Shown here one piece after another: positions 27,476 to 37,729 of a DNA stretch of 64,000 nt. Numbering within the stretch: position 1 is the first letter of the stretch; the number at the start of each line of letters is the position of its first letter. The DNA is taken from positions 6,706,860 through 6,770,859 of the forward strand of contig OU452199.1 of the NCBI GenBank assembly GCA_911728435.2, written 5' to 3'. Position numbers and translations under genes: made by a program. This DNA is from Apoderus coryli (lineage: Eukaryota; Arthropoda; Insecta; Coleoptera; Attelabidae). The notes under the pieces are model-generated. The model did not search any database and had not been told where the DNA came from. It was given only the letters and a program-made list of their open reading frames with translations.

Positions 27476-28245
27476 TGATGTTATCAGTTATATTCACAGA
27501 TCTAGAAACTCGATCGGTGGTTATATTATGGCCTAGAGAAATTATTAAAATTTCATTAAAATCTATCCATTCAAAAGTTTGTATGTTGCTACCCTTTCGA
27601 GGATCTCGTGAGAATGTGAGAATATGCCATGAATTTACCGATATCCATTCGTTTTGATTTTATACAAAAAAAAGTGCACATGTATGTTATGTGTAAGAAG
27701 TTGTGTCCAATAAAAATCATGTTTTGTATTGTAGAAAAAGTTCATTTTCAACTTATGACCTGCATCAAAAAAAGCTGTGTTAGACGCTTTTTTATCAAAA
27801 TTGAAATGAACAAAGTTTATTCATGTTGTCAAAGATTAATACTACGTATGTGTGCTGCTGTTACTTTTGCATCATTTTAATTGATATTGGTTATAACTAA
27901 AATTTGTCATACCTGCTAGTTTTCTGTCGTAAAAGGTGTAGGAGGTAAGTTCTCACTGTGTAATTTTAATAACTGATCCTAATAAGATTTAGTGTATGTT
28001 AATGATTATATTTCATTACATTTTCTTTTATGTAATGTCAATGAATACAAAAGATGACGATATTTTAAGACAAGACTTTGACATTTTACTTTCATAATAT
28101 GTTACGTACAAAATTACCACCATGCAACACATTCTTGTTCTTACAATGAAAGTTATGTTTTGGTTAATTTTGACATAAATTCTACAGGGTGTCCCACCGC
28201 GAACCAAATCGATCTGTACCTAAATATAGAAATTAAAAACATTAA
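27476..28245. other. Intergenic, no gene recognised
   Basis: This AT-rich stretch has only chance reading frames. A solitary TACAGGGTGTCCCACCGCG terminus starts near 28184. Confidence 0.4.
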
Positions 28246-29634
28246 GGCCCGGTTGTACAAACGATGGTTTACCATTAGTTCCCGTGAACTGCAGGTCACT
28301 ATGAGTTCACTCTTGAACTCAGTTCAGTGTCTCGAGCGTTGTACCAATACAAGTTTACTTGAACCAGCATTTAACTAGTCTATAAAATGAGGAGAAGAAA
28401 AAATTAACAATCTAACCTATAAAATAGATATTTTTTAGATATATTTATGTTGTTTTCAGTTTTAAACAAATTTATAATATATAATTATGGAAAATAATGT
28501 AAGAGCAACTAATTTCTCTGCTAGAGAGGACATTATTTTAATAAATTTAGTGATCTGGAATTTGTGGAGGGTGACACAAGAAGTCACAGCACCTAGAGTA
28601 CTCCTGTGCATCCTCCATGGGGTGAACTGGAACTCTACGTTATCGAACAACCTAATTCTGAGAAAAATGAGGCAACTTTCAGGACGGATGTTCATGTTCA
28701 TAATTCAAACATAAGAAGAAAGCATATCATTGATATACCACCCCATAGAACAGCATTATTTAAAGGGTTGTTTTCATATACCAGAGCTGCAGAGTATAAC
28801 AAATTTCCTCAGAATTTTACGTCTCTCTCAATTCGAGGTTTAAATTAAAAGTATCTGAAATGCTATTTGATGAGCAGTGTCGTCTGTTGAATTGTTAAGT
28901 CTATTAAATTTCCCATAGTCCTATCGTTATCACTCCTTTTTCTTTTTATTTATTTTATCTCACTTAGTTTTTAGTTTATGCGTAAATTATGGTTGTGTAC
29001 AATATATCTAAAGGGTTCTCTTACTGATGATTTTGTTTCTATTGTTACATAAATACTTTATTTCCTTAGGTTCATGAACAATCTCAGCAATGCTGAACAT
29101 GCGCCTTTTAACAATATCATATTGTATCAAACTTGTTACAGAATTAATTTATGTTTCAGGTTATTGTTAATAAAGATTTATTATTATTATACTGTCATCC
29201 CAACTTGCTTTAAAGTCTGATAGGGTGATGTGTTTAATGTATCTGTCTGTAGAAGATGATATGCAGATATCAAATCCACAATAAACATTACCACTCGTTA
29301 ATTCCAAACGTTGAAATGATTTGGCCTATTTCTATATGTGGGGCTCGACGATGAGCAACATTATTTACTAATTCTAATAAGAAATCTTCATCATCTGTAA
29401 TGTCTTCCCACACATCCTTTTTTGTAGGAAATTAAATGTAAAAAAAACTAAACCATCAAAACATTCAGGAGTGAGGTTAAAAAAACGTTGAACTCAGCGT
29501 GAACGACCAAATTCGGGCGTTCAAGTTCACCGAGAGTTCACCATCAAAACCAACAATGTACAACGCATTTTCTCGGCTGAACCGAAGATCAAGGTGAACT
29601 TCGGGTGAACGCTCATTGTACAACCGGGCCTATA
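28246..29634. mobile_element. PIF/Harbinger (ISL2EU-like) relic
   Basis: Inverted termini GGCCCGGTTGTACAA lie at about 28246 and 29620-29634. This end is typical of insect Harbinger/ISL2EU elements. Two coding relics support that. A Myb/SANT-like start (MENNVRATNFSAREDIILINLV) is at 28487-28552. A minus-strand fragment at about 29425-29290 (DDEDFLLELVNN) resembles a Harbinger transposase N-terminus. A LINE 3' end is inserted between them. The target duplication is not resolvable. Confidence 0.6.
28640..29192 (+). mobile_element. LINE 3' end inserted in the Harbinger relic
   Basis: The C-terminal tail of a CR1/Jockey-like reverse transcriptase is readable (IPPHRTALFKGLFSYTRAAEYNKFP, in two short pieces, to about 28905). 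A 3' UTR and an AATAAAG-(TTA)n terminus follow at about 29170-29190. Two other LINE fragments in the window (near 47310 and 60405) end with the same TTA-repeat tail. Confidence 0.65.
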
Positions 29635-29639
29635 GTATG

Positions 29640-31030
29640 TTCCTATAAGGAAATCTTCAGTACTTGATTTATATACTCTTTCTATCTCAAAAATATTCAT
29701 TTTTAACTGTTACCAATGGTAACAGTGGTTACATGGACGCTTCGCCACTGTTGTTTGGATGTAAAAACCGTCAAATCATTTTGCAGCATCCTGTATTTTA
29801 TAAAGGAAATGAGAAATGTGACTAAAATGTTTTGAACCATTTATAAGTCATAAATAGTTTTACGATTAGCTATAAATAAGACACATAATTAAGAATATTA
29901 TGTATGAACAAGCCTAACATAAACAACTTAGTTTAACAACTTATTTAAGTTTTGTTTACGTAAAAGACCATTACTTCTACTTCTTATTCAGTGCAGATAT
30001 TTTATTACAAATTTAGAATTATACTTATAAATAAACAACAAGACCATCTCGAAGTCAGCTTCACAAATACGCAGACCGTGGACTCAGGGGCGTAGCGAAA
30101 AAAGTATTAGGGGGGTTTTGGGTTCGGAAATTAAGAAAGAAAACAATATACGTATTTACGCCTAGTAAAAGCAACAGGTTTACTAAATAAATCAAATGAA
30201 GTATCTCACAAAAACAACAGTGAAACAATGAAAAGAAATATTAAACAAAAACATAAATATTTTCGAAACTTGAAACAAACACAACATAACCAAAATAAAA
30301 AAATTCGAAACCTTCGATAGGATGCAAAAAAACGCCACTGTTTCAACAATCAAAGCTTTGCCGGTAATTCGACGTTGCCACTTCATATGGTATATTCAGT
30401 TATCAAATTTTTGAAACGTTCTCATTATATTTATTACCATTTTAACTGCGTGTATTCTGGCACGAGTTTGGTACAGAAAAAAATCCTTAAATAATTTGTG
30501 GATTCTTGTGTTTGAGTCGAAATGATATATAAAATGAACTTATATACAGGGTGTCCTATGGTGACGGCCCATTAAAAGATTTCGGAGACTACTTTGAATT
30601 GAATTTGAAAAATTTTGGTATATGTAAGTATTGCCAAATATGGTCTATTTAAATATCATAATACCAACCGCTTAGCACTTCCGTTTATACCGGAAGTTGA
30701 GGTGACTTTGTTATTTTAAATGGAACACCTTATATATTATGACATTTCTAAATTCCACATAAGATTCTAGACATGTTTCATGTATCATGTCCTATACCTA
30801 AATCCAGCCGTTTTTGACGTATATCAAGATTTATGTCAAAACTGACATTTTAGGCCTCAATAATAATCACATTTTTTTCTTATAAAGAAGTCTTTAGTAA
30901 TCATTTTGCAGGCGTTTTCTTATCAAATAAGGTCTCCTTTTTCCGATACGTACATTTTCTGATTTATTCATACAGGGTGGTCAAAAAATTATACTGAAAA
31001 CGATGTTATAAAAACAGTATTTTCATAATT
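29640..31030. other. Intergenic with scattered transposon ends
   Basis: TACAGGGTGTCCTATGG (about 30544) and TACAGGGTGGTCAAAAA (about 30972) are Tc1/mariner-type termini without confident partners. No gene was found. Confidence 0.4.
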
Positions 31031-31032
31031 TT

Positions 31033-31125
31033 ATCCACTGATGATAGACTCGTCTAGTTCCGAAACATGTATGGATAATAAATTCCCTTAGACGATTGTT
31101 CTATGAAACTTATTTTGTGGAGATT
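31033..31125 (+). ncRNA. Hammerhead-like motif A plus conserved 3' block
   Basis: CTGATGA (31038-31044) is followed after a degenerate stem II by GAAAC (31062-31066), a 2-bp stem III with A at the cleavage position (31071), and stem I ATCCA/TGGAT (31033-31037 with 31072-31076). Stem II is imperfect, so activity is doubtful. About 40 bases downstream is TTTTGTGGAG, shared with motifs B, D and E. Confidence 0.55.
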
Positions 31126-31599
31126 TGACTTTTATTCAAACACTAAAATTACTTACTGTTTAACAATAAGTAGGTAAGTACCTACTATATTGAACTAGGT
31201 ATAATATTTAGAACCAAAGTCATAAATCTTGAAACAATAAATTATTACTGTATTGTCTTTAGTTATTAACTTGTCGAAACAAAATTATAGCTTTTGTTAT
31301 ACCTGTCTATATCAATTTGGGTAAATACCGTGTCAGTTTTTACTGATCCATAAATATCGCTGCACTATTTAAATATGTCTCTAACACAGTCTAGACAGTC
31401 GCTATCTCAATCGCCAATAAAAATTAAAGTAGACAAAGTTGGTGTGTTAAGTACCTCCTGCATTTTATTTAAATACCGAAAAAATTATTTTTTTAAACCT
31501 TTAAACCCATAAAAAAACATTTCCGGTACGCCAATTGCGAGCAAACACCAAAAGAACCTTGGGAATTTTCATAAATCAAAAAAACGGGTATGCTCATTC

Positions 31600-32610
31600 A
31601 CAAACCAAGGGTCCGAAACCAACCCAGAGGTAATATGCGTGAAGGTGAAGAACCAACCATGAAAATTCGTCGCCGTTCGCAGCAATTGACTATTTCATAC
31701 GGCAATACTCAACGCATGTTAACAAATAATCTGCAAATCTCTAAAGGCGTTTAAAATTCAATAAACACACACAAGAAACGGGCCACCAGAAACGCTGTAG
31801 GTACATTTGTGAACTGTGTTTTAGGAAAGTTGATGCGGATTTTTGTAAAAAAAAACATTGCCAAAATTGTCGCATCTATGGTAGTGAAAATCCTTATGAT
31901 ATTCAATAAATATCAATGCTCTGAATTTCGTTTGTAAATCTTCAAACAGCGATACCGTTGTTGTGGGCTCTTTCCAGATCGTTATACTTTTATTTTATTT
32001 AATTGAATTTAAAATGAGAAAAAGAAGAAAACACAAAACGAAAATAATTGACAAATTTTCCACTATTTAACTATAATTTATTAATTTAACCAACTTAATT
32101 TAATTCCAACAAAATGATATGTATAGACGTTTAAATTAATGTAAAACTCGCTCTTAACATTTGTATGAAGTACGACCCTCACATCTGACAATACTGTATA
32201 AGGTTCCTTAAGCCACTGATGATGGACGTGTAGTCCGAAACATGTCTGGCAGATAAAACAAGGTTTTAACGTATATATATAGATCATTTTGTGGAGTAGA
32301 CGTCGTTTTATTCAAATTAAAATATCAATGCATCAACACAAATGTCCCTACCTGTTATAATGTGCACTACGAGCTGGAGGAAACATTGGCCAATACTTTT
32401 TTGAGGACGAAAGTGGCAACGCTGTTACTGTCAATGGTGTACGCCAAAGATTAATGTGTGTACATTAATCTTTGGTGTACGCTATCGGGTCGTGCTAAAC
32501 GGTTTTTTTTTATAAAACCAACGATTTGAACTTGAATGACATGAGGTTTCAACAGGATGATAGTGCCACATGCCCTTTGCAAAAGTAAATTGAGACGTGA
32601 TACAGTTTGT
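31600..32610 (+). pseudogene. Scattered Tc1/mariner transposase relic
   Basis: Two pieces of one transposase type remain. At about 31654-31740 is IRRRSQQLTISYG, a second helix-turn-helix region. At about 32380-32585 are YFFEDESGNAVTVNG and then MRFQQDDSATCP, the region leading to the second catalytic aspartate. Between them lies a hammerhead-like repeat (32212-32310). A local inverted duplication (arms 32439-32457 and 32461-32479) breaks the frame. Confidence 0.65.
32212..32300 (+). ncRNA. Hammerhead-like motif B plus conserved 3' block
   Basis: Stem I GCCA/TGGC (32212-32215 with 32247-32250), CTGATGA (32216-32222), stem II GGAC/GTCC with loop GTGTA (32224-32236), GAAA (32237-32240), a minimal stem III (AC-AT-GT) and C at the cleavage position (32246) are all present. 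One deviation is an extra T between the CTGATGA box and stem II, shared by the related copies. TTTTGTGGAG follows at about 32287. Confidence 0.65.
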
Positions 32611-32619
32611 GATCATGGT

Positions 32620-33600
32620 TGCGTTTAGGCCATTTTTATTAAATATATAAGTACAGCAACGGGCCTAATAAACGTTTGTAGGTATTGGGTAGGTACTTAA
32701 TATATCTATTTTATTATCAAGACCTATCTGCTACTGTTTAGTGTTATCTTCAGGTATATTTTCTGCTGATATTAGTAATATACAAGGTTTTTCTAAAATT
32801 GGCGGTCAAAATTTGTGAGCGAATTGGGGACATGAAAAAAAACCTAAATTGTAATTTTTCGAAAAGTCCTTATTTACAAAGATACAGGGTGTTAAAGATG
32901 ACTGCCTGAGGACGATTTTCTAGTAGATTTTTAAAAAAATCTAACTATTCAGGAGATCGACACAACCGAAATTTTGAAAAATTTTTATGCAGTTCTTTAT
33001 TTCATGATCCAGGGGTATCCTAAAAATGACCTCAAATGAAAAGTTTATATATCGATATATATATGGGATATAGAAAACTTTGCGACACGTTCTAGGCCGC
33101 ATTTTTTGACCAATCGAAACCAAAATTTGGTTAAAAAATCGGCTAGGTCATGGAACCGCGTGAGTTCGTTGGCGATTGAAATCGGAGAGCTAATTTTAAA
33201 ATGGCGGCCTGTCAAAGTTTTAAAAAAATCATATATTTTCATTGTTAATAGAAAATACCGATGTTACATATCAAATGATAGAGCACTTAAATCTCTACAA
33301 TGTTTATTTGGAGAGTTTTTCATCGCTGGCATATTTAAGTAAATGTAAGTCAATATAAAGTAACAAAAAATAAAAAAAATATCATCACCCGCTACACCTG
33401 TAATTATTTTTGACAAATAAACACCTGTGAAATAACAATAAGACCGTGCTTACGGATGTATTATAGTATAATGGGTATTTCAGTTAAAATAACTGTCAAT
33501 ATGACACTTTGGTTATATTTGGCGACTGTCAGAATATTCTATTATTTAAGAATTGCTTGTTACATAAAGCAACAAGACTTTAAGTTATGTTGGAAATTTA
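32620..33600. other. Intergenic, no gene recognised
   Basis: Only short unconvincing frames were seen. A TATATA/CGATATA microsatellite lies at about 33046-33066. Confidence 0.4.
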
Positions 33601-33618
33601 TTTCACACTACCATGCTT

Positions 33619-33661
33619 CCACCAGACGGCCGTTTCGTCGATCCACGACTCATCAGTGGTG
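33619..33661 (-). ncRNA. Hammerhead ribozyme candidate C (all core bases match)
   Basis: Read on the minus strand from 33661: stem I CACCA, CTGATGA (33656-33650), stem II GTCG/CGAC closing loop TGGAT (33649-33637), GAAA (33636-33633), stem III ACG/CGT (33633-33626), C at the cleavage position (33625), then stem I partner TGGTG (33624-33620). A G-C pair starts stem II as in active ribozymes. The same bases also translate as TTDESWIDE, reminiscent of a mariner DESW motif, but the flanking residues do not match a transposase and the three stems would then be coincidence. Confidence 0.75.
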
Positions 33662-33669
33662 ATCGGCAG

Positions 33670-34490
33670 GCAATAAAGCCTCCCTGCTAGGGGATTCGGG
33701 CGCATCTAGTGTTGGCAATAGGATATAATGAAGTTGTTACTTCTTGTCCGGCCATCGTTAGTGAACTGTGTTTCACCCGGCATATTGCCTGTTCACGCTA
33801 GGTGTCGCCAAAAACATCTCTCTCTCTCATTCTATTATTTGTTTATTAATAGTGGGTGGTAGACTAAGTATAAATAAAAAATATATAAATCAAAAATCTA
33901 CTTTTCCGACTGGCTGCCATCGGGATTTTTGGAAATATTTTCGAAACGAGTAAAGATGAATTAATCAAATCTAGCATATTTATCCACCTAGTTAAATGTC
34001 GTAAACTGACATGAAATTGAATGAAAAAGGATGACCATAGGCGGGTAAACGGGAGGGACAAGTATGCCTTTTTTATGTAGAAAACTTTATTTTATCACAT
34101 TTTTAACACAAATGGAATAAAATACACAAGAAACAAAAGTTAGGTTATAATTAAGGCAAGCCACAAATTTGGACCACCTATTTTAGGAACACCTTGTAGT
34201 ATCTAGTCCCAAAGTTATAGACAACGTACAAAAATAAATATATTGTGTGATAAGATCTCAATCCCGGCAGGAATCGTTGGCGATTTATTTAATTTATTGG
34301 TAATTTTGGCTAAATTCTTATTTCTTTAAAATACCCTTAAACTCTACTTATTGAGCAGGAATATAATAATCAATTGTATGAACAATAATATAAAAATATC
34401 AAATGTATACTATACAATTGAAAAAATCAGTTGTGTCGCCCCAAAACTTTCCCGACAAGATATAATATAATCAAAAATACTTATATGACC
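33670..34490. other. Intergenic, unassigned
   Basis: No gene, large inverted repeat or LINE end was recognised. Confidence 0.4.
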
Positions 34491-34675
34491 TGCGTAACGA
34501 ATTTTAATAATTATTATTATAATTGTATTATTTTCATTATTTCCAATAAAGTAACGTAACAAACTAAATACTTTATTCAAAAATTAGAAAAACAAAAGTA
34601 TTGCCATATATGGGATTCGAACACATAACCTTCCGCATGCGAAGCGAACGCTTATTAATTATGCCACAAAACCCT
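34490..34675 (-). repeat. tRNA-derived SINE candidate
   Basis: On the minus strand a polymerase III A-box-like word (TGGCATAATTAATAAGCG, 34666-34649), an anticodon-arm-like stem (TTCGC/GCGGA with a CGC anticodon-like loop) and a B box (GTTCGAATCCC, 34622-34612) have tRNA spacing. The acceptor stem does not pair, so this is not a functional tRNA. About 110 bases follow, ending in an AT-rich (ATA/ATT)n tail near 34500, as in SINEs. Only one copy was seen in the window. Confidence 0.55.
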
Positions 34676-34734
34676 GTTTGAAAATATTGTATTCTAATTG
34701 TAATAAGATATGTTGCAACTACTGGTGAAATCTT

Positions 34735-35366
34735 AAACGCAATTTTCTCGAGAATTATCACTCGACCCCTACTGCTATTTGAAAATTTAGCGGTTGTGTC
34801 CACTCCTGTCACAGGGCTTAAGCGATTTCAACCAAAAACTAATGGGTTCATTCTAGGACTGCTTCAAACTCACATACCAAAATTTAGCTCAATTGGTTAA
34901 AGCGTTTGGGCGCTATCGTGGAAGAATATATACAGACACACAGCAGACAGGCCCATCTGGAAATGGTCTTAAGGCTGTTTGATCAGACTCCAAATAATAA
35001 GGCATTCATGATTGTGCACTTATTTCTTAATCGATTTGAAAAATTCTTTTTGGATCATAGAGAGAACACTTTAACAGAGGTATATATAGGAATAAAAATA
35101 AAATTTCTTAAAAATTTATTTTGAAGTTAATATAAATTGCTAAGAAATTTTTTTTTATTCCTATATAAACCTCTGTTAAAGTGTTCTCTCTATGATCCAA
35201 AAAGAATTTTTCAAATCGATTAAGAAATAAGTGCACAATCATGAATGCCTTATACCTATATTTGGAGTCTGATCAAACAGCCTTAATCGTCTCAAGGAAC
35301 TTCAGGATGGTTATATCCGTCGTTATATCGCGCGTTCTCAATACTTTCCCTGTGCGGGAAAGTAAA
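34735..35366 (+). mobile_element. Dispersed repeat with terminal CTTTCCC/GGGAAAG hairpin, split by a foldback
   Basis: Apart from the foldback at 34973-35282, the sequence matches the reverse complement of 62312-62650: shared blocks include CACAGGGCTTAAGCG, CCAAAATTTAGCTCAA, CATCTGGAAATGGTC and the terminal hairpin CTTTCCC-TGTGC-GGGAAAG. No coding frame is seen. A hairpin end could indicate a Helitron-type or other non-autonomous element, but the class is not decided. Confidence 0.7.
34973..35282. mobile_element. 310-bp foldback MITE flanked by TTAA (piggyBac-type target)
   Basis: Arms of about 140 bases, nearly perfect inverted repeats starting GGCTGTTTGATCAGACTCC, enclose a spacer of about 30 bases. 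TTAA lies at both borders (34969-34972 and 35283-35286). The related repeat at 62312-62650 shows the uninterrupted site with a single TTAA (about 62361-62364, reverse strand), which proves the insertion boundaries. TTAA duplication is the mark of piggyBac transposases. Confidence 0.88.
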
Positions 35367-36383
35367 ATATTAACCAGTATTGTACATCGCGCGACTTTTC
35401 CACAAAACACTTTATATTTAATTAATTTGTAGGTACGACGAATAATATTAGGTCCGATATTACAAATTTCGAAATACAAATAATAACAATATTAAAAATT
35501 TAATTGACCATTTTCTGAATTAAAATGACTATTTTTGAAATAAAATTGAGTTGGAAAAATGAAAATATTTCTTAATTAAATTTTAATTAAAAATAAGCAG
35601 GTCCGCAAGACTTAACACATAGGTAAGTAGATCTAAATTAGTTTAATAAAAGTTTATTTTTAATTGATAGAAAATGGTAAAATCAACCTCAATCAATAGA
35701 CCTACAACAAAAATTTCAATTGCATGTTTGTAACTTAAAATAGGTACTTACACCTTTATTAATTAATTTATAATGATAATGAAAATAATTAAAGTAGAAC
35801 CAAAAACATTTGTTATGACTAAGAAAATCTCGAATTGCCGGCGGTTGTTTTTATTATAACACATAAAATCTATGTACATATACGGTCATGAACTTACTTG
35901 GTCAAAGATTTCTTAAACAAGATTGAATAAACCAACACAACCGATGACTATTGTCGTAATTTGTTGTACTGCCTGTTTTTCTTACTGCTGCTGTGCCGAC
36001 CGCGAACCACTGTCTGGCGTCTTAGATTACCATATATAAAAATATGTTCAAGAAAATAATCCCACATGCAGTTAGAGGCTGAAAAAGAACAACTTATATG
36101 CTTGAGTGGTGCAATACAACGCGCGAGCGATAGACCTACGCACAATTTTGCGGCTTGCTGAGCTTTCTCTGGTTATAAACTTTTGTTGTGTTCCTAAACC
36201 AGACGATTTGCATACTTATTATTCTTATATTACACAATATACCTACTGATGACGCATAGAGTCATTAGGTACCCTAACAGAAATATTCTACGTGTAATCA
36301 TTGATTGAAGAGTAGGGTTGGGTTCGGTTGATCTTCAATCAATACAACAGTGTAATGTAAAATGAATAACTTTGTCCAATGAA
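35367..36383. other. Intergenic, no gene recognised
   Basis: AT-rich. A 65-codon minus-strand frame at 35948-36145 has no family features. Confidence 0.4.
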
Positions 36384-36509
36384 CATTGTTTTCCAAATCA
36401 TTTGTCATTTGGAAAACAATGTCCAAATGACATTGAAGCTATGATGGCTGTAAATGAGTTGTCTCGAAAATTATTAATTTTCCATGCACAAATTATTAAT
36501 TTTCGAGAC
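36384..36509. repeat. Two consecutive perfect hairpins
   Basis: The first pairs CATTGTTTTCCAAAT with its complement (about 36384-36421). The second has 20-bp arms beginning GTCTCGAAAATTATTAATTT (36461-36480 with 36490-36509) around a 9-base loop. They may be remains of foldback elements. Confidence 0.85.
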
Positions 36510-36639
36510 GGTGTTGGTTGTGTGCTTTTCTTTGAGGTCTGTGTAAAGTTAAATAATCGGAAAAATACTAAAAAAGCTACTAATCTAACACTGTTACCAC
36601 AGCTCATACCATGCCGATCGAAGCTATGTTATTACTCAT

Positions 36640-37090
36640 TATAGATTTTTTTTTTTGATTATGCCAAGGCAGAGAAATCATCATCACACCTAGGGAGTTC
36701 CTTACCTCTTCCCTAGGTAGTGTGGAATTCTAATCCAAACTAAAACTCTGCCTTATCTTTGTAGTATGTATGTATGTAGTTTGACACAAACCAGGGTGCA
36801 CCCACTGCCATCCTTCTTGCGTTGTTCTCCGTGGCCTCCAATCGTTTTAGGCACGATGGTGCCACGCATCCCCATGCTAAACTGGCATAGGTCAAGGCAG
36901 GTCGCACGACTGCCTTAACCATTTGGAGCTTGACCTGCAAGGGCATCTTGCTCCTTCTGCAGATCATCGGATAGAGCTTCGAAATGATGCCTTTGGCATT
37001 CGCGATGCTCTTCTCGATGTGCGGTCTCCATCACAGGGATCTGTCCAAAGTTACCCCCAGGTACTTTGCAGTGTCCTGCCATTGCATGTT
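36640..37090 (-). mobile_element. Jockey-like LINE 3' end with internal deletion
   Basis: On the minus strand a reverse transcriptase C-terminal segment is readable (YLGVTLDRSL, then LQMVKAVVRPALTYASLAWG and MAVGAPWFVSN), then it jumps into 3' UTR (TACAAAGATAAGGCAGAG) and ends with CATAATCAAAA plus an A-run. The copy at 63379-63935 shows that about 400 bases between WFVSN and the UTR block are missing here. Confidence 0.8.
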
Positions 37091-37169
37091 AGTTATTACA
37101 TAGATCACATAGAATAATGTTTATATACTATAGATCATATGGTCGAAGCATAGATCCATGATATAAATT

Positions 37170-37365
37170 TGTTATGAGTATGCAGGGTGCAGGGCTTTCG
37201 TCGTAATCATGAATCCATGTGGGTTATTCTTGAAAACCGGGGAGTAGAACGATCGACGGCAGCGAGGTACAGCATACCAAATTAGCACAGCGTTGCCTCC
37301 GTTCTTTCGGTCATTCGACTCACCAGTCTTCAAAAATAGACCCCCAGGTAAATAGATGATCATGA
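37170..37365. repeat. Dispersed repeat with GAGGYA...TGCCTC dyad
   Basis: The block AACCGGGGAGTAGAACGAT ... GCGAGGTACAGC ... AAATTAGCACAGCGTTGCCTC recurs in variant form at 10218-10290 and 44757-44860. No coding capacity and no clear ends. Confidence 0.55.
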
Positions 37366-37539
37366 ATTTTAAAGAGTCGAAACCTATTTAGGGATGAAAT
37401 AGTTGATGTCTTTTGAATACGATGGCGCTATTGTCAAAAAATCAATAACTTCCTATCTTAAAATTTCCCTACTCACTACCTCTCTATGTATTTCTCCTAC
37501 AAAATTGTAATGTAAATATGCAAGATTTAAACATAAATA

Positions 37540-37724
37540 AAAACTAAAATTGCAAAAAATCGTTTTTTCAAAAATTCTCGAAAATGGATAAAGTTAGTTT
37601 TTTTAAAAAACACTATTTAAAAGGTGTTTAAATTGTAAAACTTTTCTCTAATTTAACCGACATTGTAACTCCTACCGTTTCCAGGATTCCAATGTTATCC
37701 CATTCTTATCTTGGACACAGTGTA
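37540..37724. mobile_element. Solitary arm of the 16185-17218 family
   Basis: About 185 bases, from AAAAATCGTTTTTTCAAAAA to CTTATCTTGGACACAGTG followed by TA, match the right arm at about 17070-17218. The partner arm is missing. Confidence 0.75.
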
Positions 37725-37729
37725 TAGGT

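Noticed and set aside
27475..27880. Two 60-83-codon plus-strand frames
   Set aside because: No family resemblance, no splice context, and the composition matches the surrounding AT-rich DNA.
34606..34673. Functional tRNA-Ala(CGC) gene
   Set aside because: A and B boxes are present, but the acceptor stem does not pair and the T stem has mismatches, so it is better read as a SINE head or pseudo-tRNA.
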